A stretch of DNA of 35,249 nucleotides. Source: JAHFIW01 sp035495855. Lineage in GTDB: Bacteria > Patescibacteriota > Patescibacteriia > SG8-24. Each line of letters opens with the position of its first letter. Within the stretch, counting starts at the first letter, position 1. Made by a program: the position numbers and the translations under genes. The stretch spans positions 1 to 35,249 of the forward strand of contig DATJFD010000049.1 in assembly GCA_035495855.1 (NCBI GenBank). Reading direction: 5' to 3'. The notes under the pieces were generated by a model that did no database searches, was not told the origin of the DNA, and saw nothing but the letters and a program-made list of their open reading frames with translations. Shown in pieces: positions 5,903 through 12,954 of this stretch.

Positions 5903-7411
5903 TCAGCGTTTCTTTTTCTTTCCGCCGGCGGCGGACCCGCGTGCGGGCGCGGCTTTCCGCTTCCGCTTCGGCTTCTCTTCACAGCCCTGGTCCCGGTCGT
6001 CGAGCACGCACATCCCTTCCGATGAGATGACATAGCGGCGGACCGTCTTGACGTGCGCTGAGGCGCGCGACTTCGCGATGGAGATCTCGCGCTCGATGTT
6101 GCGCCCGGACTCCGACAGCTTCATGACGATGATGTTGTCGGCGACCACGGCCATGTCCGATTCGGAGGCGACGGACGCGGACAGCGCGGCGTCGGTCGTG
6201 TAGTTCACGATGGTCGTCACGCCCTTCGATTTCAGATAGGAGTTCAGCGCGACGACGAAGCGGCGGAACCGCTGCTCGTCGACCGCGCGGGCGAGCGGCG
6301 TGAGGCTGTCGATCACCACGCGCTTCGGCGCGGCGTCGTCGACCAGTCGGCGGATCTTCTTGAGATAGGACTCGATCGGCATGGCCTCCGGCTGCCAGGC
6401 GACGAGCCGCAGCAGCTTCGACCTCTCGTACCCCGCGAAGTTCCATCCCAGGCTCTTGGCGTCGGCGCGAAGCTGCGACACGCCCTCCTCGAAGGAGAAC
6501 AGGATGCCGCGTTCCTTCTTGTGCGCGCCCTCGGCCAGGAAATGCAGGCCGAGCACGGTGCGCCCGGTGCCTGAAGGGCCGAGCAGCAGCGTCGTCGAGC
6601 CGCGGTACAGGCCGCCGTCCGTCATGTCGTCGATGCCCTTCACGCCGATGGACAGGCGGGAGGCGCCGCTGCCCTCGGGCGGCGCGAACTGCACGTTGGG
6701 GAAGACCGTCAGGCCTCCTCCCCCGATGAGGAACGGATGCTTGCCGGTCTGATGGCCCGCGCCGCGGAGCTTCACGATCTCCACCTGGCGCTCGCGCTCG
6801 CGGCCGACGGACGAATTGTAGAGGTAGATGACGCTGTCGGCCACGAAGTCCTCGACGCCGAAGCGGGAGGACTCGTCCTCGTCGCGGACGCGCTCGGCGG
6901 TGATGACGGTCGTGACGTCCAGACGGCGCAGCATGTCGATGAGCTTGAAGAGCTCCCGCCGCACGACGGCCTGGTCCTTGTAGCGGAGGAAGAGCGCCGC
7001 GACCGAATCGATGACCACGCGCTTGGCGCCCACCTTGGCGACGGCGAACTTGATGCGGCCGATGAGCGCGCCGAAGTCGTACTCGCCGACCTCGACCTGA
7101 TGCTGCGCGACGCTCGACGCGTCCACGAAGGCCAGCTTGCCCTTCTTCTCGAGCCCGGGGAGGTCCCAGCCGAAGCCCTGGACGTCCTTGATGAGGTCCT
7201 CGCGCCGCTCCTCGAAGGTGACGAACGTGCCGCTCTCGCCGAACTCGACGGCGCCGCGGTACAGGAACTCCAGGCCGAACACGGTCTTGCCCGAGCCGGC
7301 GGTCCCCGAAACGACCACCGCGCGCCCGCGGGGCACGCCGCCTTCGGCGAGCTCGTCGAAGCCGGCGATGCCGGTCCTTATCTTCTCGATCGGTCGGCGT
7401 TCGGGATGCAT
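5903..7411 (-). CDS. KaiC-like double RecA ATPase with degenerate second domain
   Basis: 502 residues, close to cyanobacterial KaiC (519). Domain 1: Walker A GTAGSGKT (36-43), catalytic Glu pair in VTFEE (67-68), Walker B VVIDS. Domain 2 repeats the layout with GPSGTGRT (278-285), FSFEE (308-309) and VVIDS. Two departures are visible. The Walker A lysine of domain 2 is Arg. The segment aligned by eye with the KaiC Ser431/Thr432 phosphorylation pair reads DMAVVADNI, so both acceptors are Ala/Val. The C-terminus is Lys/Arg-rich. A phosphorylation clock like that of Synechococcus is therefore unlikely; a KaiC2-type ATP-driven signalling switch is more plausible. The start at 7411 is preferred over an ATG at 7420 because the latter overlaps the -10 box. 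Confidence 0.88.
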   Translation of the reverse strand: MHPERRPIEKIRTGIAGFDELAEGGVPRGRAVVVSGTAGSGKTVFGLEFLYRGAVEFGESGTFVTFEERREDLIKDVQGFGWDLPGLEKKGKLAFVDASSVAQHQVEVGEYDFGALIGRIKFAVAKVGAKRVVIDSVAALFLRYKDQAVVRRELFKLIDMLRRLDVTTVITAERVRDEDESSRFGVEDFVADSVIYLYNSSVGRERERQVEIVKLRGAGHQTGKHPFLIGGGGLTVFPNVQFAPPEGSGASRLSIGVKGIDDMTDGGLYRGSTTLLLGPSGTGRTVLGLHFLAEGAHKKERGILFSFEEGVSQLRADAKSLGWNFAGYERSKLLRLVAWQPEAMPIESYLKKIRRLVDDAAPKRVVIDSLTPLARAVDEQRFRRFVVALNSYLKSKGVTTIVNYTTDAALSASVASESDMAVVADNIIVMKLSESGRNIEREISIAKSRASAHVKTVRRYVISSEGMCVLDDRDQGCEEKPKRKRKAAPARGSAAGGKKKKR

Positions 7412-7418
7412 GAAGTAC

Positions 7419-7447
7419 ATTTTACCAAAAAACCGCCAAGCTCACAA
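7419..7447 (-). promoter_or_regulatory. Leaderless promoter of the KaiC-like operon
   Basis: Minus strand: TTGTGA (7447-7442), 17-nt spacer, TAAAAT (7424-7419). The predicted start is 7412, 1 nt before the ATG at 7411. No Shine-Dalgarno could fit. It is divergent from the promoter at 7467-7495. Confidence 0.6.
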
Positions 7448-7466
7448 GAAAAACCGGCGCGGAACA

Positions 7467-7495
7467 TTGGTGCGGCCGGCCTGAACTGCTATACT
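7467..7495 (+). promoter_or_regulatory. Leaderless promoter of the membrane kinase gene
   Basis: TTGGTG (7467-7472), 17-nt spacer, TATACT (7490-7495). The predicted start is near 7502, 2 nt before the ATG at 7504. Facing the KaiC-operon promoter, it makes a compact divergent control region of about 90 nt. Confidence 0.55.
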
Positions 7496-7503
7496 GCGGC
7501 CAT

Positions 7504-8967
7504 ATGAAATCCGCCGCGCCAGTGAAGGTCGGGGCCAGCTCGATGTTCCTCCGGAAGAACTGGCAGATCCTCTACGCCGTGCTGCTCATCGTCCTGGTGC
7601 CGGTGACGGTCATCCTGAACACCTTTTTCGTGGTGAACAGGTTCCGGAAGACGGTGGACGTCGAGCTCCAGCGCACCGCCCTCATCGTGGGCAAGATGTT
7701 CAACGTCACGAGCGTCGACCTGTTCGGCGACGACGCGAAGCTGCAGGAGCGGATCGAGGCGATCGCCAAGGTGCTGCCGGAGGTGAAGAGCCTCGACGTG
7801 CTCAAGAAGGACGGCGAGGACTTCACGGTCGTGGCGAGCCTCTACAAGGACGGCGTCGGCCGGCAGGCGCACGGCCGCCAGAACATCCTCGCCTGGTACG
7901 ACGGCCAGGCCATCGCCTACCTCACGAAGTCTCCCCGTTCCGCCTCCGTCGACCAGAAACTGACGGCGGATGAAGCGCGGAGCAGCGAACGCTATTGGGG
8001 CGTCGTCATGCCGCTCCAGGACGCGAGCGGCCAGAAAGTGCTGCTCCTTTCGATGAAGCTCTCGCTCGCGGTCATCGACGATCTCGTCCGCAGCAACCTG
8101 TTCTGGTCGTACGTCTGGCTGCTCATCACCGTGCTCGTGGTCATGCTCGTGCTCGCTTCGAACACGCGGCTGTTCCAGTACGCTTCGCTCTATAAGAAGC
8201 TGCAGGAGGTCGACCAGATGAAGGACGACTTCATCTCCATGGCCTCGCACGAGCTCCGCGCGCCGATCACCGCCATCCGCGGCTACCTGTCGCTGTTCCT
8301 CGAGGACGCCTTCGGCAAGATGGACGACAAGCCGAAGGAGATCATGAAGACGACCTTCTCCATCGCCACGCACCTCGGCACGCTCGTCGAGGACCTCCTC
8401 GAGGTCTCGCGCCTCGAGCAGGGCCGCATGAAGGTCGACCTCGAGCCCATCCAGGTCGAGGAGGTCGTCGAGGAGATCGTCCAGCAGCTCCACTTCGAGG
8501 CCGAGAAGAAGAAGCTCGCCTTCGAGTTCAAGAAGCCGCCGAAGCCGCTGCCGAAGATAATGGTCGACAAGTCGCGCTTCAAGCAGGTGCTCATCAACCT
8601 CTGCTCGAACGCCATCAAGTACACGCCGGCGGGCAGCGTGACGGTCACCTCCGAAGTGAAGGACGGCAAGATGCTCGAAGTGCGGGTCATCGACACCGGC
8701 CTCGGCATGTCGGCCGAAGCGCGCGAGAAGCTCTTCCAGAAGTTCTACCGCGTTCGCACGAGCGACACCGCGACGATCCCGGGCACGGGCCTGGGCCTGT
8801 GGATCACGAAGCAGATCGTCGAGATCATGCGCGGCAAGATCTACTGCGATTCCATCGAACGCGTCGGCACGCAGATGAGCGTGCTCTTCCCGATCGTCGA
8901 AGAAAAGAAGACGGAGGCCGCTCCGGCCGCGCCCGCAGCCCCCGCGGCGCCCGCCAAGTCCGCCTGA
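7504..8967 (+). CDS. Membrane-bound sensor histidine kinase
   Basis: 487 residues. TM1 at about 20-43, an extracytoplasmic sensor of about 155 residues, TM2 at about 199-219, then HisKA with His249 (SMASHELRAP) and HATPase with NLCSNAIKYT (365-374), DTGLGM (397-402) and GTGLGL (427-432). The tail after the ATPase is a low-complexity run of AAP repeats. The sensor resembles small single-Cache domains, but I cannot assign a ligand. No response regulator adjoins it. It is divergent from the KaiC-like operon and followed after 17 nt by a CNNM/CBS protein, likely in one transcript. A role together with the soluble kinase is possible by proximity only. Confidence 0.92.
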   Translation: MKSAAPVKVGASSMFLRKNWQILYAVLLIVLVPVTVILNTFFVVNRFRKTVDVELQRTALIVGKMFNVTSVDLFGDDAKLQERIEAIAKVLPEVKSLDVLKKDGEDFTVVASLYKDGVGRQAHGRQNILAWYDGQAIAYLTKSPRSASVDQKLTADEARSSERYWGVVMPLQDASGQKVLLLSMKLSLAVIDDLVRSNLFWSYVWLLITVLVVMLVLASNTRLFQYASLYKKLQEVDQMKDDFISMASHELRAPITAIRGYLSLFLEDAFGKMDDKPKEIMKTTFSIATHLGTLVEDLLEVSRLEQGRMKVDLEPIQVEEVVEEIVQQLHFEAEKKKLAFEFKKPPKPLPKIMVDKSRFKQVLINLCSNAIKYTPAGSVTVTSEVKDGKMLEVRVIDTGLGMSAEAREKLFQKFYRVRTSDTATIPGTGLGLWITKQIVEIMRGKIYCDSIERVGTQMSVLFPIVEEKKTEAAPAAPAAPAAPAKSA

Positions 8968-8984
8968 GCCGCGGACGCCTCCCT

Positions 8985-10244
8985 ATGCCTTTCTTGTTGC
9001 TCGCGCTCCTCGCCTGCCTCGTCGTCTCCGCCTGCCTCGAAGTGGCGGAGACCGCCATCGTGTCGATCAACGTCGTGCGCCTCGAGACGCTGGTGCGCTC
9101 CGGCGACCGGCGCGCCGCCCTCGTTCAGTCGCTCCGCAAGGACATGCGCCGCACGCTCGGCACGCTGCTCCTCGGCATGACGCTCTTCGACATCGCCGCC
9201 TCCGCCATCGCGACCATCATCACCGCGCACCTCTTCGGCGAGGGCGCCGTCACGGTCGAGGCCATCGGGCTCACGCTGCTCGTGCTCATCTTCGTCCGCA
9301 TCATCCCGAAGTCGTACGCCATCCATAACCCCGAGCGCTGGTCGTGCCGCTTCGCCTCCATGACCGCCTTCCTCGTGACCGTCCTCACGCCGGCCGTCGC
9401 GGTCGTCAACGCGGCGGTGACGCCGTTCTACCGCCGGCTCGGGACCGCGGCCCCCATGCCGGTGAGCGAGGCCGAGATCAAGACGATGGCGCGCATGGGC
9501 GCGAAATCGGGCGCGGTGGAGCCGGGAGAGAAGGAACTCATCGAGCGCGTCTTCCTGTTCAACGACATCACCGCCGGCGACGTCATGTCTCCCCGTGAGA
9601 TCGTGATCGGCCTCGAAGCGTCCAGCTCGATCGGCGCCGCCCTCGACGCCGTCAACACGCAGAAGTATTCGCGCTATCCGGTCTACGACGGCACGCTCGA
9701 TACCGTGGTCGGCGTCGTGCATATCCGCGACATGCTCGCCCAGGTGCTGAAACCGGGCGCGCTCGAGACGCTCAAGGTCCGCGACATCGCCGCGCCCCCC
9801 GTGTTCGTGCAGGAGAAGGCGCTCATCGACGACCTGTTCCGCGAGCTCAAGCGCCAGCGCGTGCACATGGCCGTCGTCGTCAACGATCAGAAGGCCGTCG
9901 TCGGCGTCGTGACCCTCGAGGACCTCATCGAGGAGCTCGTCGGCGAGATCAGCGACGAGTCGGACGTCGACGAGCACGTCATCAAGCGCATCGACAAGCA
10001 CGCGGTGCTCGTGCACGGCGATACCGACATCCCCGACGTGAACCGTTTCTTCAACACGAAGATCGAGGCCGGCGAGGAGCGCACGGTCGGACGGCTCGTG
10101 CGGCGCAAGGCCGGCAAGGTGCCCAAGCAGGGGCAGCCCGTGATGATCAGCGACGGGCTCATGGCCATCGTCGAGCAGATCAGCCGCGGGCGCATCCTCA
10201 AGGTGCGCCTCATCAAGAGCGTGAACGGGACCCTGGAGGGTTAG
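8985..10244 (+). CDS. CNNM (DUF21)-CBS-CorC_HlyC membrane protein
   Basis: 419 residues. The N-terminal CNNM/DUF21 membrane domain occupies about 1-165, with hydrophobic segments at roughly 1-20, 57-80, 87-108 and 120-145. A paired CBS module follows (VMSPREIVIGLEAS and VVGVVTLEDLIEELVGEI are diagnostic), then a C-terminal CorC_HlyC domain. Proteins of this family are inner-membrane transporters or regulators linked to Mg2+/Co2+ homeostasis, often labelled hemolysin-related although haemolysis is not their function. The CBS pair probably binds an adenine nucleotide. The start at 8985 is placed at the first hydrophobic segment; the frame stays open upstream into the kinase gene. No Shine-Dalgarno is visible. 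The stop codon directly abuts heptad array C. Confidence 0.88.
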   Translation: MPFLLLALLACLVVSACLEVAETAIVSINVVRLETLVRSGDRRAALVQSLRKDMRRTLGTLLLGMTLFDIAASAIATIITAHLFGEGAVTVEAIGLTLLVLIFVRIIPKSYAIHNPERWSCRFASMTAFLVTVLTPAVAVVNAAVTPFYRRLGTAAPMPVSEAEIKTMARMGAKSGAVEPGEKELIERVFLFNDITAGDVMSPREIVIGLEASSSIGAALDAVNTQKYSRYPVYDGTLDTVVGVVHIRDMLAQVLKPGALETLKVRDIAAPPVFVQEKALIDDLFRELKRQRVHMAVVVNDQKAVVGVVTLEDLIEELVGEISDESDVDEHVIKRIDKHAVLVHGDTDIPDVNRFFNTKIEAGEERTVGRLVRRKAGKVPKQGQPVMISDGLMAIVEQISRGRILKVRLIKSVNGTLEG

Positions 10245-10322
10245 GTTGAAGGGTGTAGGTGGTAGGTTGTAGTGTTCCATTCGTGGTCTACAACCTACTC
10301 CCTACCACCTACAACCTCCCCC
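10245..10322 (+). repeat. Heptanucleotide array C: 4x7 + 15 + 4x7 + 7 nt
   Basis: It occupies every base from the upstream stop codon to the downstream ATG. Left arm: GTTGAAG, GGTGTAG, GTGGTAG, GTTGTAG. The 15-nt linker contains CCA-TTCG-TGG, a UUCG-capped mini-hairpin in RNA. Right arm: CTACAAC, CTACTCC, CTACCAC, CTACAAC. A last CTCCCCC precedes the ATG. In register, the reverse complement of the right arm matches the left at 23 of 28 positions. The plan is identical to array A with an unrelated word. The downstream gene has no Shine-Dalgarno. Confidence 0.88.
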
Positions 10323-11333
10323 ATGTCTTTCCTCGACCGACTCTTCCGAAAGCCCGCCGGCCCCGTCACGCCGCAAAGCCTCGCCGTCGAGGGGCGCGCT
10401 CCCGAGTTCGCGGGCATCGCGTCCTGGCTGAACTCGGCACCGCTCACGATGGCCGGCCTGCGCGGCAAGGTCGTGCTCGTCGATTTCTGGACCTACTCGT
10501 GCGTGAATTGCGTCCGCACTCTGCCGTACGTGCAGGCCTGGCACCGCGCATACAAGGACAAGGGGCTCGTCGTCGTCGGCGTCCACACGCCGGAGTTCGA
10601 ATTCGAGCATGACTTCGCCAACGTCGAGACCGCGGTGAAGCGTTTTGGCATCGAGTACCCGGTGGCGGTCGACAACGACTACGCCATGTGGAACGCCTAC
10701 AAGAACCGCTACTGGCCCGCGCACTACTTCATCGACGTCCGCGGCGACGTCCGTTACCAGCATTTCGGCGAAGGCGGCTACGGCCATTCGGAGGAGGTCA
10801 TCAAGGCGCTGCTCATGGAGGCGGGGCGCCCCTCGCCGGAGACCGACGCGGCGCAGGACGTGCCGTCGGACACCGACTTCGCGCGCATCGGCACGCCCGA
10901 AACGTATCTCGGCTTCCAGCGTCTCGAATACCTCGGCTCGCCCGAAGGCGTGCGCAAGGACGAACCGAAGCGGTACACCGCGGTGCTCGCGCCCGCGCTC
11001 AACATCTTCTATCTCGACGGGCTGTGGGAGATCCGCGACGACTACGCCGTGCCGCGGGAGCCGGGCGCCGCCATCGTCTACAAGTTCTCCGCCGCCAAGG
11101 CGCACCTCGTGATGGACGCGATGCCCGACGGGGTGAAGATCAAGGCCGCGCTCGACGGCAAGCCGCTCGCCGCGGACCAGCGCGCCGGCGACGTCGCCGA
11201 GGATTCGACCGTCACGGTGCGCGAAGGACGGATGTATGACCTCGTCGACCTGCGCGGCAAGTACGGCGCGCACGTGCTGCGGCTCGAGTTCCAGGGGCCG
11301 GGCGCGAAAGTGTACGCCTTTACGTTCGGGTGA
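10323..11333 (+). CDS. DipZ-type thioredoxin with C-terminal beta domain
   Basis: 336 residues. The thioredoxin domain carries FWTYSCVNCVRTLPY with active Cys60 and Cys63, and the features VVGVHTPEFEFE, YPVAVDNDYAMWNAYKNRYWPAHYFID and FGEGGY that mark the DipZ/TlpA branch. The C-terminal 150 residues resemble the DipZ carbohydrate-binding-like beta domain. Full DipZ proteins begin with a CcdA-like membrane domain and work outside the membrane. This one lacks it and has no signal peptide (MSFLDRLFRKPAGP), so it looks cytosolic or uses an unrecognised anchor. Probable role: thiol-disulfide exchange or peroxide reduction. The start at 10323 is chosen because upstream in-frame codons lie inside array C. 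Confidence 0.87.
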   Translation: MSFLDRLFRKPAGPVTPQSLAVEGRAPEFAGIASWLNSAPLTMAGLRGKVVLVDFWTYSCVNCVRTLPYVQAWHRAYKDKGLVVVGVHTPEFEFEHDFANVETAVKRFGIEYPVAVDNDYAMWNAYKNRYWPAHYFIDVRGDVRYQHFGEGGYGHSEEVIKALLMEAGRPSPETDAAQDVPSDTDFARIGTPETYLGFQRLEYLGSPEGVRKDEPKRYTAVLAPALNIFYLDGLWEIRDDYAVPREPGAAIVYKFSAAKAHLVMDAMPDGVKIKAALDGKPLAADQRAGDVAEDSTVTVREGRMYDLVDLRGKYGAHVLRLEFQGPGAKVYAFTFG

Positions 11334-11334
11334 C

Positions 11335-11461
11335 ACGAAAGGGCAGAGGGCAAAGGACAGAGTTTAGAGGAAGATGAACTACCAAAAACCGCGCTGCTTA
11401 TGCAGCGCGGTTTTTTGAGAGATGCCTTCCTCTATACTTTGTCCTCTGCCCTTTGTCCTCT
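11335..11461. repeat. Heptanucleotide array D flanking a bidirectional terminator
   Basis: It fills the gap between convergent genes, from 2 nt after one stop to the first base of the other. The left arm (11338-11372) is purine-rich: AAAGGGC, AGAGGGC, AAAGGAC, AGAGTTT, AGAGGAA. The right arm (11427-11461) reads TTCCTCT, ATACTTT, GTCCTCT, GCCCTTT, GTCCTCT. In register, the reverse complement of the right arm matches the left at 29 of 35 positions. The terminator stem lies between the arms, so a transcript from either side could fold into a long stem capped by the terminator hairpin. Confidence 0.85.
11384..11416. terminator. Bidirectional intrinsic terminator between convergent genes
   Basis: AAAAA, CCGCGCTGC, loop TTAT, GCAGCGCGG, TTTTTT: a perfect 9-bp GC stem extended by A:T pairs, with T-tracts in both reading directions. 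It serves the thioredoxin gene (+) and the NlpC/P60 gene (-). Confidence 0.93.
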
Positions 11462-11874
11462 CACAAGTACCGCTTCACCACCGTGATGTCCTTCCGCTTC
11501 AGGATCCGCGACAGCGTCTGCCGTATCACCGAACCGCCGTCCCTGCCCCGCACCTTCTTGTACTTCGCATGGACCACCTCGTTCGGGCCGGTGACCACGA
11601 TGACATGGCCGATGCCCTGCGGGAACTTCCTGTTGTAACGCCCGCTGCGCCCCCGGATGAAGATGAGGTCTCCGACCATGAGCGTCGAACGCTTCGCTGG
11701 GACGCGACGTCCCTCGGCGGCTTGGTCGATCGACACGCGCGGGATGGCCAGGCCGGCCTTCTTATAGAGGTACTGTGCGAAACTGGAGCAATCGAACTCT
11801 TTCGGCGCGTCCTGCCAGCGGGCGCCCCAAACGTAAGGCTTGCCGAGCTGCCGCAGCGCCTCGGCCGCCAGCAT
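11461..11874 (-). CDS. NlpC/P60 family peptidase
   Basis: 137 residues, essentially the catalytic domain alone. Cys29 is in the FDCSSF motif, His90 in GIGHVIVVTG and the third residue is His102 (VVHAKYK). Family members hydrolyse gamma-D-Glu-diamino-acid or related bonds in peptidoglycan stem peptides. No signal peptide or anchor is seen, so export or cytosolic recycling is unresolved. An in-frame ATG lies at 11913, one base after the previous stop, but the 13 extra residues (MTKGRKTKEERRK) would be encoded wholly by heptad array E. The ATG at 11874 has GAGG about 11 nt upstream, supplied by the array, and begins at the conserved domain edge. It follows the glycosidase-like pair and may share their transcript. 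Confidence 0.85.
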   Translation of the reverse strand: MLAAEALRQLGKPYVWGARWQDAPKEFDCSSFAQYLYKKAGLAIPRVSIDQAAEGRRVPAKRSTLMVGDLIFIRGRSGRYNRKFPQGIGHVIVVTGPNEVVHAKYKKVRGRDGGSVIRQTLSRILKRKDITVVKRYL

Positions 11875-11913
11875 CTTTCGTCTTTCCTCTTTCGTCTTTC
11901 GTCCCTTCGTCAT
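11875..11913 (-). repeat. Heptanucleotide array E, single arm, upstream of NlpC/P60
   Basis: Minus strand: ATGACGA, AGGGACG, AAAGACG, AAAGAGG, AAAGACG, then AAAG directly before the ATG at 11874. With one extra base this is the entire gap. The remainder of 4 nt before the ATG equals that of array A. No inverted partner arm is present. One unit provides a GAGG sequence that could act as a ribosome-binding site. Alternative: it is coding for a basic N-terminal tail if translation starts at 11913. Confidence 0.65.
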
Positions 11914-11914
11914 A

Positions 11915-12943
11915 TCACCCTTTGATCATTTTCTTCGCCGCGTCCCACATCTCGGGCCGACCCTGCTGCTTGAGCCAGTACCACCATTCGACGCCCCAGA
12001 AGTACGTCTCAGGGAAACCGATGCGCCGGGCGTAACGCACGTTGCTCTCCAGTACCTTCGGGTTCATCTGCCGGAGCTGCTCGTCGAGCGGCATCTTGGC
12101 GATGGCGATCCTCGTCCACGGCTCGGCCTGCATCTCGGTGTTGATGACGCGCCGCACGTGGCGCTCAGCGAGGGCCGCGCGCAGACGGTACGCGCCGGCG
12201 ATGCCGGGCCAGCGCACGTAGCCGAGATGCTTGTCCCACACCAGGCGGTAGAGGCTGACGCCGAGGTCGTCGGCGAGCGGCGCGCTCTTCATCCAGGTCG
12301 AGAACTCGCCGGGGTCCTGCAGCAGCACCGGCCGCGCATCGAGGTCGCGCACGACGGCGACCTCGGCGGCGAGATCTTCCTTGCTGATCTTCGGACAGTC
12401 GCCGAACTTCAGGAAGCTCTCGTTCTCGACCTGCCATTCGACGATCGCCGGCTCGCGCCGGTAACGCTCGACCGCGCGGCCGGCCGCTTCGCGCGCCTTC
12501 CCGAGCAGCGCGGCGTCGTCCAGGCCCTTCGCCCAGCCGGGAAGATGGCACTCCGGCCAGCGCGGCACGCGCATGCCGACCGAAAGGATGACTTTGGCGC
12601 CGCGTTTCGACGCTTCCGCTACCTGCCAGTCGACGTCGCTGAAATCGTACACGCCCGGCCGCGGCTCGACCTCGTCCCAGTACACGGGGATGCGGAGCTT
12701 GCGCAGGCCGAGGTCGTCGAGCATCGCGAGGTACCCCGCCTTCCAGTCGAGGCCGAGGCTCTCCGCGTACGGCTTGGACCAGGTCGCGCCGAACTCGGTG
12801 GGCGTTCCCTGTCCGCCGAAGAGGTCCTGCGCCGCGCCGAACGCGTACAGAATGCCGATCGCGGCGAGGCAGCCGGCGATGGCCATGGAGACCGCGACCG
12901 CCGACTTGAGGAGCAGCATGGTGAGGCGCCTGTGCACGGGCAT
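11915..12943 (-). CDS. Membrane-anchored clan-A glycosidase-like protein, paralogue 1
   Basis: 342 residues with one N-terminal membrane segment (about 11-35) and a TIM-barrel-like domain facing outward. Clan GH-A signs are visible: RIPVYWDEVEP on an early strand, WQVENE with Asn174-Glu175 as acid/base, and a late-strand Glu in VINTEMQAEPW (Glu270) as candidate nucleophile. VEWWYWL precedes the C-terminus. I cannot assign a GH family or sugar. It is about half identical by eye to the neighbour at 12955-14019; only 11 nt separate them, so this is a tandem duplication in one operon. Likely a cell-surface glycan hydrolase or transglycosylase. Confidence 0.78.
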   Translation of the reverse strand: MPVHRRLTMLLLKSAVAVSMAIAGCLAAIGILYAFGAAQDLFGGQGTPTEFGATWSKPYAESLGLDWKAGYLAMLDDLGLRKLRIPVYWDEVEPRPGVYDFSDVDWQVAEASKRGAKVILSVGMRVPRWPECHLPGWAKGLDDAALLGKAREAAGRAVERYRREPAIVEWQVENESFLKFGDCPKISKEDLAAEVAVVRDLDARPVLLQDPGEFSTWMKSAPLADDLGVSLYRLVWDKHLGYVRWPGIAGAYRLRAALAERHVRRVINTEMQAEPWTRIAIAKMPLDEQLRQMNPKVLESNVRYARRIGFPETYFWGVEWWYWLKQQGRPEMWDAAKKMIKG

Positions 12944-12954
12944 GCGCGTCGGGA

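Noticed and set aside
5615..7411. A functional circadian clock
   Set aside because: No KaiA, phospho-acceptor residues missing and the domain 2 Walker A Lys changed; only a KaiC-type signalling module is claimed.
7418..7420. ATG at 7420 as start of the KaiC-like protein
   Set aside because: It overlaps the -10 box of the only good promoter and adds only three residues.
8841..10280. Minus-strand open frame of 479 codons
   Set aside because: Antisense shadow of the CNNM/CBS gene: His/Asp/Glu-rich, typical of reversed GC-rich codons, and no domain.
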